A stretch of DNA of 31,948 bases from a virus, in the IMG/VR virus record IMGVR_UViG_3300034117_000749, positions 1-31,948 of that record; one strand, written 5' to 3'. Within the stretch, counting starts at the first letter, position 1. The number at the start of each line of letters is the position of its first letter. The notes under the pieces are model-generated. The model was not told the origin of the DNA, made no database searches, and saw only the letters and a program-made list of their open reading frames with translations. The translations under genes and the position numbers were made by a program. Positions 24,425-31,200 of this stretch are shown in pieces.

Positions 24425-24615
24425 TTGCTTTGTTCCGCACGTTCAGGCAGCGTAAAATACACATCGTTCAGGTCCACCCTTTCCCCGTTGCGGGTAACCG
24501 TCATGCTATCCTCTATGAGGGTTTGAATAATAAGGCGCTCTAACTCAAAGCGTAATCTGCGCTCTTTATCGACCGCCTTCTGCATGTTGATTTCATAGAT
24601 TTCTGCGTCAGTCAT
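24421..24615 (-). CDS. 64-residue helical protein of unknown function
   Basis: ATGA at 24612-24615 couples it to the preceding gene. The N-terminal 45 residues are predicted helix (AEIYEINMQKAVDKERRLRF, then ELERLIIQTLIED). The rest has VTRNGERVDLNDVYF and ends in a short acidic/basic tail. It is a small phage early-gene type without a recognised family. Confidence 0.65.
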   Translation of the reverse strand: MTDAEIYEINMQKAVDKERRLRFELERLIIQTLIEDSMTVTRNGERVDLNDVYFTLPERAEQSK

Positions 24616-25031
24616 TGCCCCTTCTCCCGTATCTCAAAGCCAAGGGCGTCCAGTGCGGCGCGAACATCGCCAGCCCAATGTTGCGCGGCGGGTTTATGAA
24701 CGCCTAAGCTTTTCGCCACCTCCACCAGCGGGTCAGGCTTGGGCTTGGGGATGATGAATTGGTCGAACTCCTCCCAAGACTGGTGATTGGGGTTCATCCA
24801 AAACTCCAACTTATCGCTAACCTTTTGCTTATAGGCTTCGTGCTGTTCGATGGCGCGGCATAGTGCTTTAGCAGTCGCTCCATAATGCACTTGAACCCAC
24901 GAGAGCGGAATATTGTTAGTTTTAGCCCGTTCCTCATTTATCAGCGCCAAGGCTTTTGCTTCAATGCTATCGTCCGATGGCTGACCACCGGAGCGGCTAC
25001 CGTCGGTGTGGATTTTCCCATACTCGCTCAT
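24612..25031 (-). CDS. 139-residue protein of unknown function
   Basis: ATG 25031 was chosen because GGAGCAGGA lies just upstream and the N-terminus MSEYGKIHTDGSRSGG is hydrophilic. The frame is open to 25097 but without a better site. The protein is mostly helical with Lys/Glu (YGATAKALCRAIEQHEAYKQ; DKLEFWMNPNHQSWEEF), a Pro-rich turn (IPKPKPDPLVE) and a C-terminal helix (DVRAALDALGFEIREKG). No catalytic pattern or membrane segment is visible. It precedes a 64-residue gene with four-base overlap. Confidence 0.7.
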   Translation of the reverse strand: MSEYGKIHTDGSRSGGQPSDDSIEAKALALINEERAKTNNIPLSWVQVHYGATAKALCRAIEQHEAYKQKVSDKLEFWMNPNHQSWEEFDQFIIPKPKPDPLVEVAKSLGVHKPAAQHWAGDVRAALDALGFEIREKGQ

Positions 25032-25044
25032 GTGTCCTGCTCCC

Positions 25045-25578
25045 TTACTCTGCACGCCATACTTGCGTGGATATCTTGATGTCGGTCGGCCAGCCACTGT
25101 CTTCGGTGAAGCTGCGCTCCTCGAACAGAACCATGTTCGTCGGCCTGATCAGAAGCCGGTCGCCTTTCGTCCGCATAAACATGAACTCCTTGCTCTGGTC
25201 AGGGGATGCACTGAACCCATCACTGTGTGGGCAGGCGGTGAACAGGCACGTCGCCCGGTTATCCTTGCCATCGTAACGCGCATCGAGGTTTGCCAGATAT
25301 TCATAGCGGATCACGTCAAACTCCGTGCCGTAGCAGTCCCAGACCTGCGCCTGAGGCAGCGTCCACGAAGGCTCAGGCGTTGCGCTGAACGCCAGTGCGT
25401 GCGGCGGGACGTTGCGATAGACCGCGCCACATTCCAGCATCACATGACAACCCCAAGCTCGGTCAGGCTCGGATCTCAGGGCGAACCATACCGCAGGCTC
25501 GAATCCATTGCCTTCCTTGCGGATGAACGATCTGTCCACATAGACATACAGATGGTGCGGTAGGTTTCTACTGCTCAT
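25045..25578 (-). CDS. 177-residue cysteine/aromatic-rich protein of unknown function
   Basis: ATG 25578 overlaps the TGA of the preceding mini-gene (ATGA), which is why it is preferred to the ATG three codons earlier. The sequence has a compact beta-rich look (HHLYVYVDRSFIRKEG; WFALRSEPDRAWGCHVMLEC; YGTEFDVIRYEYLANLD), several Cys and His residues (CGAVY, LFTACPHSDG) and basic stretches near the C-terminus (FMFMRTKGDRLLIRP). A metal or nucleic-acid contact is possible. No signal peptide and no recognisable family. Confidence 0.65.
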   Translation of the reverse strand: MSSRNLPHHLYVYVDRSFIRKEGNGFEPAVWFALRSEPDRAWGCHVMLECGAVYRNVPPHALAFSATPEPSWTLPQAQVWDCYGTEFDVIRYEYLANLDARYDGKDNRATCLFTACPHSDGFSASPDQSKEFMFMRTKGDRLLIRPTNMVLFEERSFTEDSGWPTDIKISTQVWRAE

Positions 25579-25703
25579 CCCCACCATTCCTCTTCCATGC
25601 TCTTACGCTGCTCTTCTGTGATGACTGGGCGCGTGGCAATCAGGTAGGCGGTGAGCGCAGCCAGCCCGATGATTATGGCGAATAAAGGTGTATCGTTGCT
25701 CAT
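25575..25703 (-). CDS. 42-residue single-span membrane mini-protein
   Basis: Residues 5-26 (TPLFAIIIGLAALTAYLIAT) form one hydrophobic segment, followed by a charged tail ending in EEEWWG. The stop is ATGA-coupled to the next gene. It is 10 bases downstream of the preceding gene, with ACGGAAG just before the start. The N-terminus is short and polar. Candidate roles are a small membrane anchor, a holin-like or host-membrane protein. It does not sit in a lysis cassette, so holin is unproven. Confidence 0.6.
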   Translation of the reverse strand: MSNDTPLFAIIIGLAALTAYLIATRPVITEEQRKSMEEEWWG

Positions 25704-25713
25704 CTTCCGTTCC

Positions 25714-25965
25714 TTAGCGGCGGCTGCGCTTGATAAAGCGTCCCGTCTTTGGGTCGCGTGGGTCTACAGCCTTGGCGAGCTTCTCGTTGAGCTCGGTGAT
25801 GGTGCGACGCAGATTCTCGTTCTCTCGGCCTAGCGCTTTCAGCAGGATGTCCTTCTTGGCCCACTCTGCCTGCTGCTGTGTCTCCTCGACGCGATACGTT
25901 TCATAACCTTCTTCAAGCTGGGCCTTAAGTTTTCGAACCTCAGCCCACGGATTAAAAATACTCAT
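25714..25965 (-). CDS. 83-residue coiled-coil protein
   Basis: The ATG overlaps the stop of the HTH gene (ATGA). The heptad-like charged pattern (VRKLKAQLEEGYETYRVEET; GRENENLRRTITELNEKLAK) is interrupted by an Ala/Trp turn, and the end is basic (PKTGRFIKRSRR). It is probably a DNA-contacting or oligomerising accessory of unknown function. Confidence 0.7.
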   Translation of the reverse strand: MSIFNPWAEVRKLKAQLEEGYETYRVEETQQQAEWAKKDILLKALGRENENLRRTITELNEKLAKAVDPRDPKTGRFIKRSRR

Positions 25966-26132
25966 GTCAGTATCCTCTTCTTCAGTTTTCTATAGCGCCC
26001 CTCTACGGAAGCAATCGTCAGTCCCATCTGCTCAGCTATGTAGGCTGGCCTCAGGCCATGCTCATAATATGTCAGCAGCTGCGCGTCCTTCTCAGGCGTC
26101 CAGACACTTCGAGAACGCTTTACTATTGGCAT
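25962..26132 (-). CDS. 56-residue HTH protein (GcrA/Myb-like)
   Basis: The ATG has GAGGAAAA upstream. The region SVWTPEKDAQLLTYYEHGLR, then PAYIAEQMGLTIASVEGRYR has the tri-helical pattern of Myb/SANT-type or GcrA-type regulators: a Trp-x-x-E/D-x-x start, Leu-rich first helix, a turn before PAYIAEQMG and a recognition helix ASVEGRYRKL. GcrA is a cell-cycle regulator of alphaproteobacteria, and phages carry relatives. The basic end (KLKKRI) suits DNA binding. Its targets are unknown. Confidence 0.75.
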   Translation of the reverse strand: MPIVKRSRSVWTPEKDAQLLTYYEHGLRPAYIAEQMGLTIASVEGRYRKLKKRILT

Positions 26133-26296
26133 TCTATTTTCCTCAGCAGCGCACGCAATTCAACTATGGCGCTAAATATACTGGGCGTTACCTGCACATC
26201 GTTATCCATGCAGAAGTTAATAAAGCTGCGATGGATGTCGATGCGACCCTGAATGATACCTACAATACGGGAACGCTCTTCTTCTGCTTCAGTCAC
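26123..26296 (-). CDS. 57-residue helical protein with GTG start
   Basis: GTG 26296 is preferred to an earlier ATG at 26353, because the earlier start would lie deep in the previous gene, and GTGACTGA is the overlap with the previous TGA. The protein starts with an acidic helix (TEAEEERSRIVGIIQGRID) and has further helices (HRSFINFCMDNDVQV; SIFSAIVELRALLRKI). The end overlaps the HTH gene by 10 bases. Function unknown. A similar charged helix appears in the 71-residue gene upstream (EIERARIVAWL). Confidence 0.55.
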   Translation of the reverse strand: MTEAEEERSRIVGIIQGRIDIHRSFINFCMDNDVQVTPSIFSAIVELRALLRKIECQ

Positions 26297-26471
26297 ACTC
26301 AATCTCACGGGTCGCAGTCCAGACGAACGGCATATAGCAAATGTCTTCGCCATCCTTGGTCACGCTCCAGCCAAACAAATAACCAGTGTTGCCGACAAGG
26401 GTGGCCGCTGCTGCTGGAACTGCAGTGCCGGCAATCAACCCAATGATGAATCCAATCGATAACTTTTTCAT
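26289..26471 (-). CDS. 60-residue Sec-exported protein with two cysteines
   Basis: An N-terminal KK, a hydrophobic core (LSIGFIIGLIAGTAVPAAAA) and a small-residue cleavage site after about A23 form a signal peptide. The mature part of about 37 residues has VGNTGYLFGWSVTKDGEDIC and ends EIECD, with C45 and C59 able to form a disulfide in the periplasm. This style of tiny exported protein recurs in phage genomes, without known function. ATGA couples it to the preceding gene. A host-envelope role (superinfection exclusion or an inhibitor) is possible but not shown. Confidence 0.7.
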   Translation of the reverse strand: MKKLSIGFIIGLIAGTAVPAAAATLVGNTGYLFGWSVTKDGEDICYMPFVWTATREIECD

Positions 26472-26683
26472 TTCCCATGCTCCTTCAAGTGTTCGCCTTC
26501 TGCGATCCGCATAGCTATCCAGTTTGCTATTACTGTCCCGACGCCATCATTCAGCCACGCCACAATGCGGGCGCGCTCGATCTCTGCGCCGCGCTCCATT
26601 GCGCGCTCAAGAAACTGCGGTAGATTGTGGCCGGACACATACAGCTGCCCGTCAATGTCCATTGCCTCGACAATATCACTCAT
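26468..26683 (-). CDS. 71-residue helical protein of unknown function
   Basis: ATG 26683 overlaps the end of the previous gene by 8 bases. The visible sequence SDIVEAMDIDGQLYVSGHNL is followed by helices (PQFLERAMERGAEIERARIV, AWLNDGVGTVIANWIAMRIA). The alternative start at 26752 would overlap more and lacks a Shine-Dalgarno site. No recognised family. Confidence 0.6.
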   Translation of the reverse strand: MSDIVEAMDIDGQLYVSGHNLPQFLERAMERGAEIERARIVAWLNDGVGTVIANWIAMRIAEGEHLKEHGK

Positions 26684-26903
26684 AGCGCCATACCCGAACG
26701 CCGCCTTCAGCATCACGAGCAATGAACTTCTTGCCGTTGCGACGGCCAGCATGGGACGCAGTGCTGCTCATCGAGCGCAGCGCAACGCCTTCAACAAAGA
26801 AGCTCTGGCCCACATCCAACTGCGACCAAGGGTATTTCTCACGGCGACCATTGTGCTGCCGCGCAGCAGGGATCGCATGTTCATCTTCAATCTTAAAGCT
26901 CAT
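26676..26903 (-). CDS. 75-residue widespread phage early protein of unknown function
   Basis: The opening MSFKIEDEHAIPAARQHNGR followed by REKYPWSQLDVGQSFFVEG is a pattern seen in many small phage proteins, where a KYP...LxVGQSF motif precedes a basic half (SHAGRRNGKKFIARDAEGG) and a VRVWR end. Such proteins have no known function. CGGAGA is before the ATG, and an AT-rich promoter-like stretch lies directly upstream. Confidence 0.7.
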   Translation of the reverse strand: MSFKIEDEHAIPAARQHNGRREKYPWSQLDVGQSFFVEGVALRSMSSTASHAGRRNGKKFIARDAEGGVRVWRYE

Positions 26904-26921
26904 ATTGTTCTCCGTTCATCT

Positions 26922-26954
26922 TATATATATGATACATTCATCAACACAATTCAA
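26922..26954 (-). promoter_or_regulatory. AT-rich promoter candidate before the 75-residue gene
   Basis: The 52-base gap between genes contains, on the - strand, TTGTGT (26944-26949) and TATATA (26922-26927) 16 bases apart, and also TTGAAT (26949-26954) 17 bases from CATATA. The run TATATATA is the most AT-rich stretch in the right block. Transcription would start near 26915, just ahead of CGGAGA and the ATG at 26903. Neither pairing is perfect. Confidence 0.4.
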
Positions 26955-26955
26955 C

Positions 26956-27129
26956 TTAGAAATTACGGCGACGCCGCTCTTCCTTCAGCAGCCTTTCAGC
27001 AGTCTCCAAGCTAATGCCAAATGCAGCAGAAACTTGGTGCGGACGCTTACCCAGAAGCGTGGTGTCCGGCCAATCGCGGATGATTTTGAAAGCCAACTCA
27101 GAGCCCTCGTGCTTATTCTTTATTCCCAT
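26956..27129 (-). CDS. 57-residue HTH-like basic protein
   Basis: ATG 27129 overlaps the primase-helicase stop (TATGGGAATAA). The sequence has LAFKIIRDWPDTTLLGKRPH then QVSAAFGISLETAERLLKEE and ends in a basic tail (RRRRNF). A helix-turn-helix around VSAAFGISLETAERLL is plausible. Target unknown. A five-codon upstream extension has no ribosome site. Confidence 0.65.
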   Translation of the reverse strand: MGIKNKHEGSELAFKIIRDWPDTTLLGKRPHQVSAAFGISLETAERLLKEERRRRNF

Positions 27130-29534
27130 AGTCCTACTGGCCATTCCTGTTTCGGTAGATAGATTGCCCGTGACGTTGCGCCACCGAAGCGAACACTATC
27201 ATTGCTTCTCTTTGCATATGGGTGACGCATCAAAACGCCAGCCCAACCCTCAAAATAGACAGACGTTTGCATGATCCGGTTCATCGACTGGATGCTCTGG
27301 CCTATCCATACGCCCGTGACACTTCCGTATTCACGTTCGATCTTCATCCCATAGCGGGCAAGCGTGGCTTCCGCCACCTTCAACCGAACGTCCGTTGTGT
27401 CATCGCGGGTGAAGCAAACAATCAGAAGCTCACCAATCGTCCGCTCCTGTGAACCATGCACAGTATCAACCCGTATCATGCTCCCCACTATGTGATGCAG
27501 CAGCGATATGTCCTCGCGCTCGGCCTTAACCTGCAGGAACTCATCAAGGTTCACTGTGTTCAGGTATTTCTCGCACTGCTTCATGTCCAAACGCTTCGTG
27601 CTATACAGGCTGTAACACCCAGCCATCAGCGTCCCCAGCTGGTCGCCGATACGGCGGTTCGCCAGCACTGTAGCAATCGTCTCCTTGAATATCTCCACGT
27701 TGTGACGCAGCGTAAACAGATTGTGCAGCTGCCGTGCCAACAATCGCTGCGGCATATCCGGTGGTATCTCCGACGCAAGGCTCAGGAAGTCCTTGAACTC
27801 CTGCTCCTTCTTCTTCCTCTCGTCATGGCTGTAACTGTCTAGCGGCTTGATCGTCAGCACTGCCGTTCGCGTAAGGTCAGCCGCTTCCTTCAGGCCAACA
27901 CCAATCGACGACATCAAAAACGACGACCGCATCGTAAACGCCTGTGCGCTATGGTTCGCAGAGCCCTTCAGGATACGACCACGACCCTCGCTCGATGCCT
28001 GCCGCATCAGATCCAGAACCGCCTTGCGCCTCGCCTCCGCCTGCATCTTCTGCTTATCGTCGGCCTCGCTCTCGTCAAACACCACAGGCATAGCGTCGTT
28101 ACGCACCACCTGCCGGATGCCAGCCTCGGTCGTGGCTCCCAATGGATAGATAGCCAAGTCCCCAAGGCACGCGCCTGCAATCTCGTTCACCACTGTCGAT
28201 TTACCCGACCCCTGATTGCCCGTTACCCAAGCGTGCGTCCGCCATTGCAGCCCACCACAGACCACAGCCGTCGCAATCCAGCCAGCCAGCAGGTCGCCAT
28301 AGATAGGCGCATCCCAGCGCACCTTGTTGCACAGCTCACGGATCATGCGGCCATCGTCGTCACTGGCCCGTGCATTGTAATCGTCAACGTCCAAGATCAG
28401 GTCTGCGCTGCGCTCGTAAATCCAGCGGCTCCTGAAGCGAACGAACGGAATCTCCCGTGTCGCACCACCGGAACGACTGACCACCAGCTTACCACCCGTG
28501 TTCATCACTGCCCGCTCGACATTGTCCTCGGCCTTGTCGATCCAGATGCCACGCCCACGCAGCCGCTTCGGATCATAGACGCCAAGCTCATGGCAGCGAT
28601 CCATGATCGTGATGCCGGCCTGTATCCAGTCAACGCCCTTGCCATCCGGCTTGCCCTGCTGGCCACCCCAATAGGTCGCGTCACCATAGATATTCATGCA
28701 GCCTTTCTGACCCATCAGGCGGTCGGGATCGAACACATCCACCTGCTCCCGCTGCTGCGTCATCAGCATATACTTCATGTGATCATAGCCCAGCGGTCGC
28801 CACTCGCGCTCCGCATCCTCGTCATAGTCAATGACCGGCTTCTCTTTAACTGGCTCCGGCGCGTCCGGCGTAGCTACAGCTGCACGCTTCAGCTCCCTCC
28901 GCAGCAGCCCAGTAATGTTCTCCGCCTTGACCTTGGCAGGCAGCTCGTCGCCCAAGTCCCAGCCATCAGGAAACGCAGGGCTCAACCCAACAATCGAAAC
29001 CGGAACCGCATGGCGTGCCAGAATGTTCTGGATTTCAATCGCCGCTTGCGCTCCAGCCCCATCATTGTCCGGCCAGACAACAACGCTATGCCCCTCCAGA
29101 ATGTCCCAGTTGGTCTGCTCAACAGCGTTCGCACCGCCCTGCCACGTCGAAACAACCCAGCCCTCCGGCAGATACTGCGGCGCTGCATCCGCAGCCTTCT
29201 CACCCTCGACAATCAGCACAGGCGCGTTCGGCGCAGACGCTATCATGTCACTGTTATAGAGCGGTCGGTTCGGCCCAAACCCCGACGTGATAAACTTCTT
29301 CCCGTCCCAGACTATCGGTCGGATTTCCTTGCGCTTCCCTTCAGGGTTCCAACGCGCCACCGCACCAAAGGCAGAGCCATCAGCAATGCGGTATATCCAC
29401 ATAGAGTCCGGCTCACCACCAAGCGCAGCCTTCAGCTTCGATGGAACCTCAATCGGCTCCGGCATCGGCGTGACTATGCTCGGTGTGTCGGTTATGTCTT
29501 CGGCCTTGACCGCTGTCAGGTCTATCTTACGCAT
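27120..29534 (-). CDS. Toprim primase-helicase
   Basis: 804 residues. Such proteins combine RNA-primer synthesis with DNA unwinding at the phage fork. The N-terminal part has a Toprim domain: VLIVEGEKAADAA with E110 and VVVWPDNDGAG with D156 and D158 (metal-binding acids). After a long linker, an ATPase domain shows Walker A GNQGSGKST (439-447) and a VVFDESEADD Walker-B-like motif about 50 residues on. The rest is helical and likely includes the sensor and oligomerisation parts. The zinc-binding module usually found at the N-terminus is in the separate upstream gene, so the primase is split over two ORFs. This gene starts within the end of that gene (8-base overlap). Confidence 0.85.
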   Translation of the reverse strand: MRKIDLTAVKAEDITDTPSIVTPMPEPIEVPSKLKAALGGEPDSMWIYRIADGSAFGAVARWNPEGKRKEIRPIVWDGKKFITSGFGPNRPLYNSDMIASAPNAPVLIVEGEKAADAAPQYLPEGWVVSTWQGGANAVEQTNWDILEGHSVVVWPDNDGAGAQAAIEIQNILARHAVPVSIVGLSPAFPDGWDLGDELPAKVKAENITGLLRRELKRAAVATPDAPEPVKEKPVIDYDEDAEREWRPLGYDHMKYMLMTQQREQVDVFDPDRLMGQKGCMNIYGDATYWGGQQGKPDGKGVDWIQAGITIMDRCHELGVYDPKRLRGRGIWIDKAEDNVERAVMNTGGKLVVSRSGGATREIPFVRFRSRWIYERSADLILDVDDYNARASDDDGRMIRELCNKVRWDAPIYGDLLAGWIATAVVCGGLQWRTHAWVTGNQGSGKSTVVNEIAGACLGDLAIYPLGATTEAGIRQVVRNDAMPVVFDESEADDKQKMQAEARRKAVLDLMRQASSEGRGRILKGSANHSAQAFTMRSSFLMSSIGVGLKEAADLTRTAVLTIKPLDSYSHDERKKKEQEFKDFLSLASEIPPDMPQRLLARQLHNLFTLRHNVEIFKETIATVLANRRIGDQLGTLMAGCYSLYSTKRLDMKQCEKYLNTVNLDEFLQVKAEREDISLLHHIVGSMIRVDTVHGSQERTIGELLIVCFTRDDTTDVRLKVAEATLARYGMKIEREYGSVTGVWIGQSIQSMNRIMQTSVYFEGWAGVLMRHPYAKRSNDSVRFGGATSRAIYLPKQEWPVGLWE

Positions 29535-29919
29535 GATTAATGCCCAGCATTTCTGCGAATCCTTTTAATGTTTCCTGCAAGCTATCCCCGAATAGCCTCA
29601 TAGACAGGTCGATCATGTCGCCATGCTCTCCGGTCGCGAAGTCTTTCCAACGCCCAGTGCTAAGGGAAACCCCCAGCGAAGCGTTGCGATCATTGCGCCA
29701 CGGCGCACTGCAAACAAACCACCCACCCTGCCGCTTGCCATCCGGCAACCAAGCCTTGCACAGTGCTTCGATATGTGTGGAACTCAAGCGATCCTTAATA
29801 TCGCTTATAGATATTGACCGGGGATTGACGGCCTTGCCAGAGGGGGGGAAAGGGGCCCGCGCACTGGAAGCTATGTGGTTTTTAGGCGTGCCTTGGACAT
29901 CGCCACATTTCCCGGTCAT
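29527..29919 (-). CDS. Primase zinc-binding-like N-terminal module with few cysteines
   Basis: 130 residues. The segment GGWFVCSAPWRNDRNASLGV, then STGRWKDFATGEHGDMIDL resembles the CHC2 zinc module of DnaG-like primases (short strands ending in W-x-DF-x-GE-x-GDxIDL), but the second Cys pair is replaced (FATGE). Only one Cys is at the expected place, so zinc binding is doubtful. The start has AAAGG 10 bases upstream. A Ser/Pro-rich N-terminal 45 residues may be flexible. The gene overlaps the Toprim gene by 8 bases and probably acts with it as one primase. Confidence 0.75.
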   Translation of the reverse strand: MTGKCGDVQGTPKNHIASSARAPFPPSGKAVNPRSISISDIKDRLSSTHIEALCKAWLPDGKRQGGWFVCSAPWRNDRNASLGVSLSTGRWKDFATGEHGDMIDLSMRLFGDSLQETLKGFAEMLGINHA

Positions 29920-29923
29920 GTTC

Positions 29924-29952
29924 TTAATACCTTTCTAAAATCGCGCCGTCAA
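29924..29952 (-). promoter_or_regulatory. Weak sigma70-like promoter candidate next to the primase module start
   Basis: On the - strand, TTGACG (29947-29952) and TATTAA (29924-29929) are separated by exactly 17 bases. Transcription would begin at about 29917, at the ATG itself, giving a nearly leaderless message. That makes a chance match quite possible. Confidence 0.25.
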
Positions 29953-29998
29953 ACGCACAAACACTAATGCTGGCACAGCAAAACGAAACTGACAAGCC

Positions 29999-30328
29999 CT
30001 AACCTTCGCTGTCGTAAACGCCGCCAATGAAACTGTATCGATGAAACCGGATCGGGATCGCCTCTAAGCGATACACCTTACCCGCTGCATCCTTCCATTT
30101 CCCGTGCTTGTCCAGCCGGATACGGAACGTCAATGCCGTCGGATCAGGTGCTATCGTCCACTCCTGCTCATCTTCGTTCGTGCAGTGGCCCATGATCATG
30201 GCCGGACGCCAACCTTTCTTCAGGTCGGCAATCATCTCCCGAATCACAAACTCGTGTCCGCTTATGTGCTCCACCACCTCGAAGGGAAGAGTCCCCTTCT
30301 CCTCATAGCGGTTCGCATACTCCAACAT
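29999..30328 (-). CDS. 109-residue protein of unknown function
   Basis: The ATG overlaps the preceding TAA by one base (TAATG). The protein starts with NRYEEKGTLPFEVVEHISGH and contains basic and aromatic strands (FVIREMIADLKKGWRPAMIM; LTFRIRLDKHGKWKDAAGKV; RLEAIPIRFHRYSFIGG). The beta-strand rhythm is that of a small compact fold. There is no signal peptide or membrane span. It precedes the primase module, with a 79-base gap holding the promoter candidate. Confidence 0.65.
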   Translation of the reverse strand: MLEYANRYEEKGTLPFEVVEHISGHEFVIREMIADLKKGWRPAMIMGHCTNEDEQEWTIAPDPTALTFRIRLDKHGKWKDAAGKVYRLEAIPIRFHRYSFIGGVYDSEG

Positions 30329-30522
30329 TACGCAGCCTCGCCCAGCCTCGCACGCACCGCCTGCCTAAGCATAAGTGGCGTGAAGCCCCAGACCTTCGCC
30401 GCTGCGCTATACTGCGCCACCAGACCTTTGATCTCGCCATCGATCTCCTGCAGCCTACGCGCCGCCCTATCACGTTCATTAAAGGCGTCGCGTGCCTTCA
30501 GTATTATTTCATGCTCAGTCAT
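30328..30522 (-). CDS. 64-residue helical protein
   Basis: ATGA at 30519-30522 couples it to the preceding gene. The product has a long amphipathic helix (IILKARDAFNERDRAARRLQ, then EIDGEIKGLVAQYSAAAKV) followed by a shorter one (LMLRQAVRARLGEAA). A coiled-coil accessory is likely. Function is unknown. Confidence 0.65.
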   Translation of the reverse strand: MTEHEIILKARDAFNERDRAARRLQEIDGEIKGLVAQYSAAAKVWGFTPLMLRQAVRARLGEAA

Positions 30523-30800
30523 CCCACTATCTCCAAAATCTCAGGCTTGTCCGTGCAGTCCGCAACCACCTCGTCAGGGTCATTCCCATAGACCAGAAAG
30601 ATAACCCCGATCCTCTTACGATCCTCGTTAGCCACCTGCAGCCAATCCTCATCGCAATGGCCAAGCTCTGCCATAACCGCTTCAGGGTCATCGCTGTGCA
30701 TGATAGGATATTCCTCGCCGTCATACACCGACAACAGGTAGCCCTTGTCCAGTGCGCGCCCAACTATCTGCTTCACTACGAAACGCTCTTCCGTGTTCAT
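30519..30800 (-). CDS. 93-residue acidic protein of unknown function
   Basis: ATG 30800 overlaps the previous TGA (ATGA), which fixes the start. An earlier start at 30890 would lie inside the preceding gene. The sequence is strongly acidic (YDGEEYPIMHSDDPEAVMAE; LGHCDEDWLQVANEDRKRIG) and ends VIFLVYGNDPDEVVADCTDK. The VYGNDxDEVVAD segment is seen in small uncharacterised phage proteins. It shares its first five residues (MNTEE) with the upstream neighbour. Confidence 0.65.
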   Translation of the reverse strand: MNTEERFVVKQIVGRALDKGYLLSVYDGEEYPIMHSDDPEAVMAELGHCDEDWLQVANEDRKRIGVIFLVYGNDPDEVVADCTDKPEILEIVG

Positions 30801-31015
30801 CGTTCGACTCCATTGCACCGATCTAAAACCGAATCGCAAAGACGCAGCGCCATATCTACTGACTCCAGCCGCACTTCCTCGGACGACCAATTAGTTTCCT
30901 CAAGGTGCCACTTGCAGAATATCAGCGCAGCATAAAGGCTACCCGAATTTTCACGAACCCTCTGCTTTTGTTGCATCTCACTGATTATGCGGTTAAAATT
31001 CTCTTCCGTGTTCAT
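30797..31015 (-). CDS. 72-residue helical protein of unknown function
   Basis: ATGA at 31012-31015 couples it to the previous gene. It has a charged N-terminal helix (NFNRIISEMQQKQRVREN) and a second half with Cys (LYAALIFCKWHLEETNWSSE; DMALRLCDSVLDRCNG). The first 15 bases of the gene equal those of the downstream gene (CTCTTCCGTGTTCAT on the + strand). No family recognised. Confidence 0.65.
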   Translation of the reverse strand: MNTEENFNRIISEMQQKQRVRENSGSLYAALIFCKWHLEETNWSSEEVRLESVDMALRLCDSVLDRCNGVER

Positions 31016-31200
31016 ATCTTCCTCCTCGGCTCTCTCCGGCCAAACTCAATGAGCAAATCCATCGCCTTGTAATAATCATCCCACAGCGAAGGATCGATGT
31101 GCGGACTGTCATCGCCGTAAACGTGCTCATCAATCGAATTGACAACCAGATCCAGCATATCGAGCAGATCCAGCGCGTCTGCGCCGTCCAGTTTCATCAT
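31012..31200 (-). CDS. 62-residue acidic helical protein
   Basis: The start ATGATG at 31200 overlaps the preceding TGA. The sequence is Leu/Asp rich (LDGADALDLLDMLDLVVNSI, then DEHVYGDDSPHIDPSLWDDY) with a short basic end (RREPRRKI). The acidic surface resembles some phage proteins that mimic DNA or bind host enzymes, but that is speculation. Confidence 0.6.
   Translation of the reverse strand: MMKLDGADALDLLDMLDLVVNSIDEHVYGDDSPHIDPSLWDDYYKAMDLLIEFGRREPRRKI

Noticed and set aside
27951-29540. 529-codon open frame on the + strand opposite the primase genes
   Set aside because: It is opposite a protein with clear Toprim and Walker motifs. Its product is a His/Arg/Leu-rich mixture without motifs, as expected from the reverse of codon-biased coding sequence.
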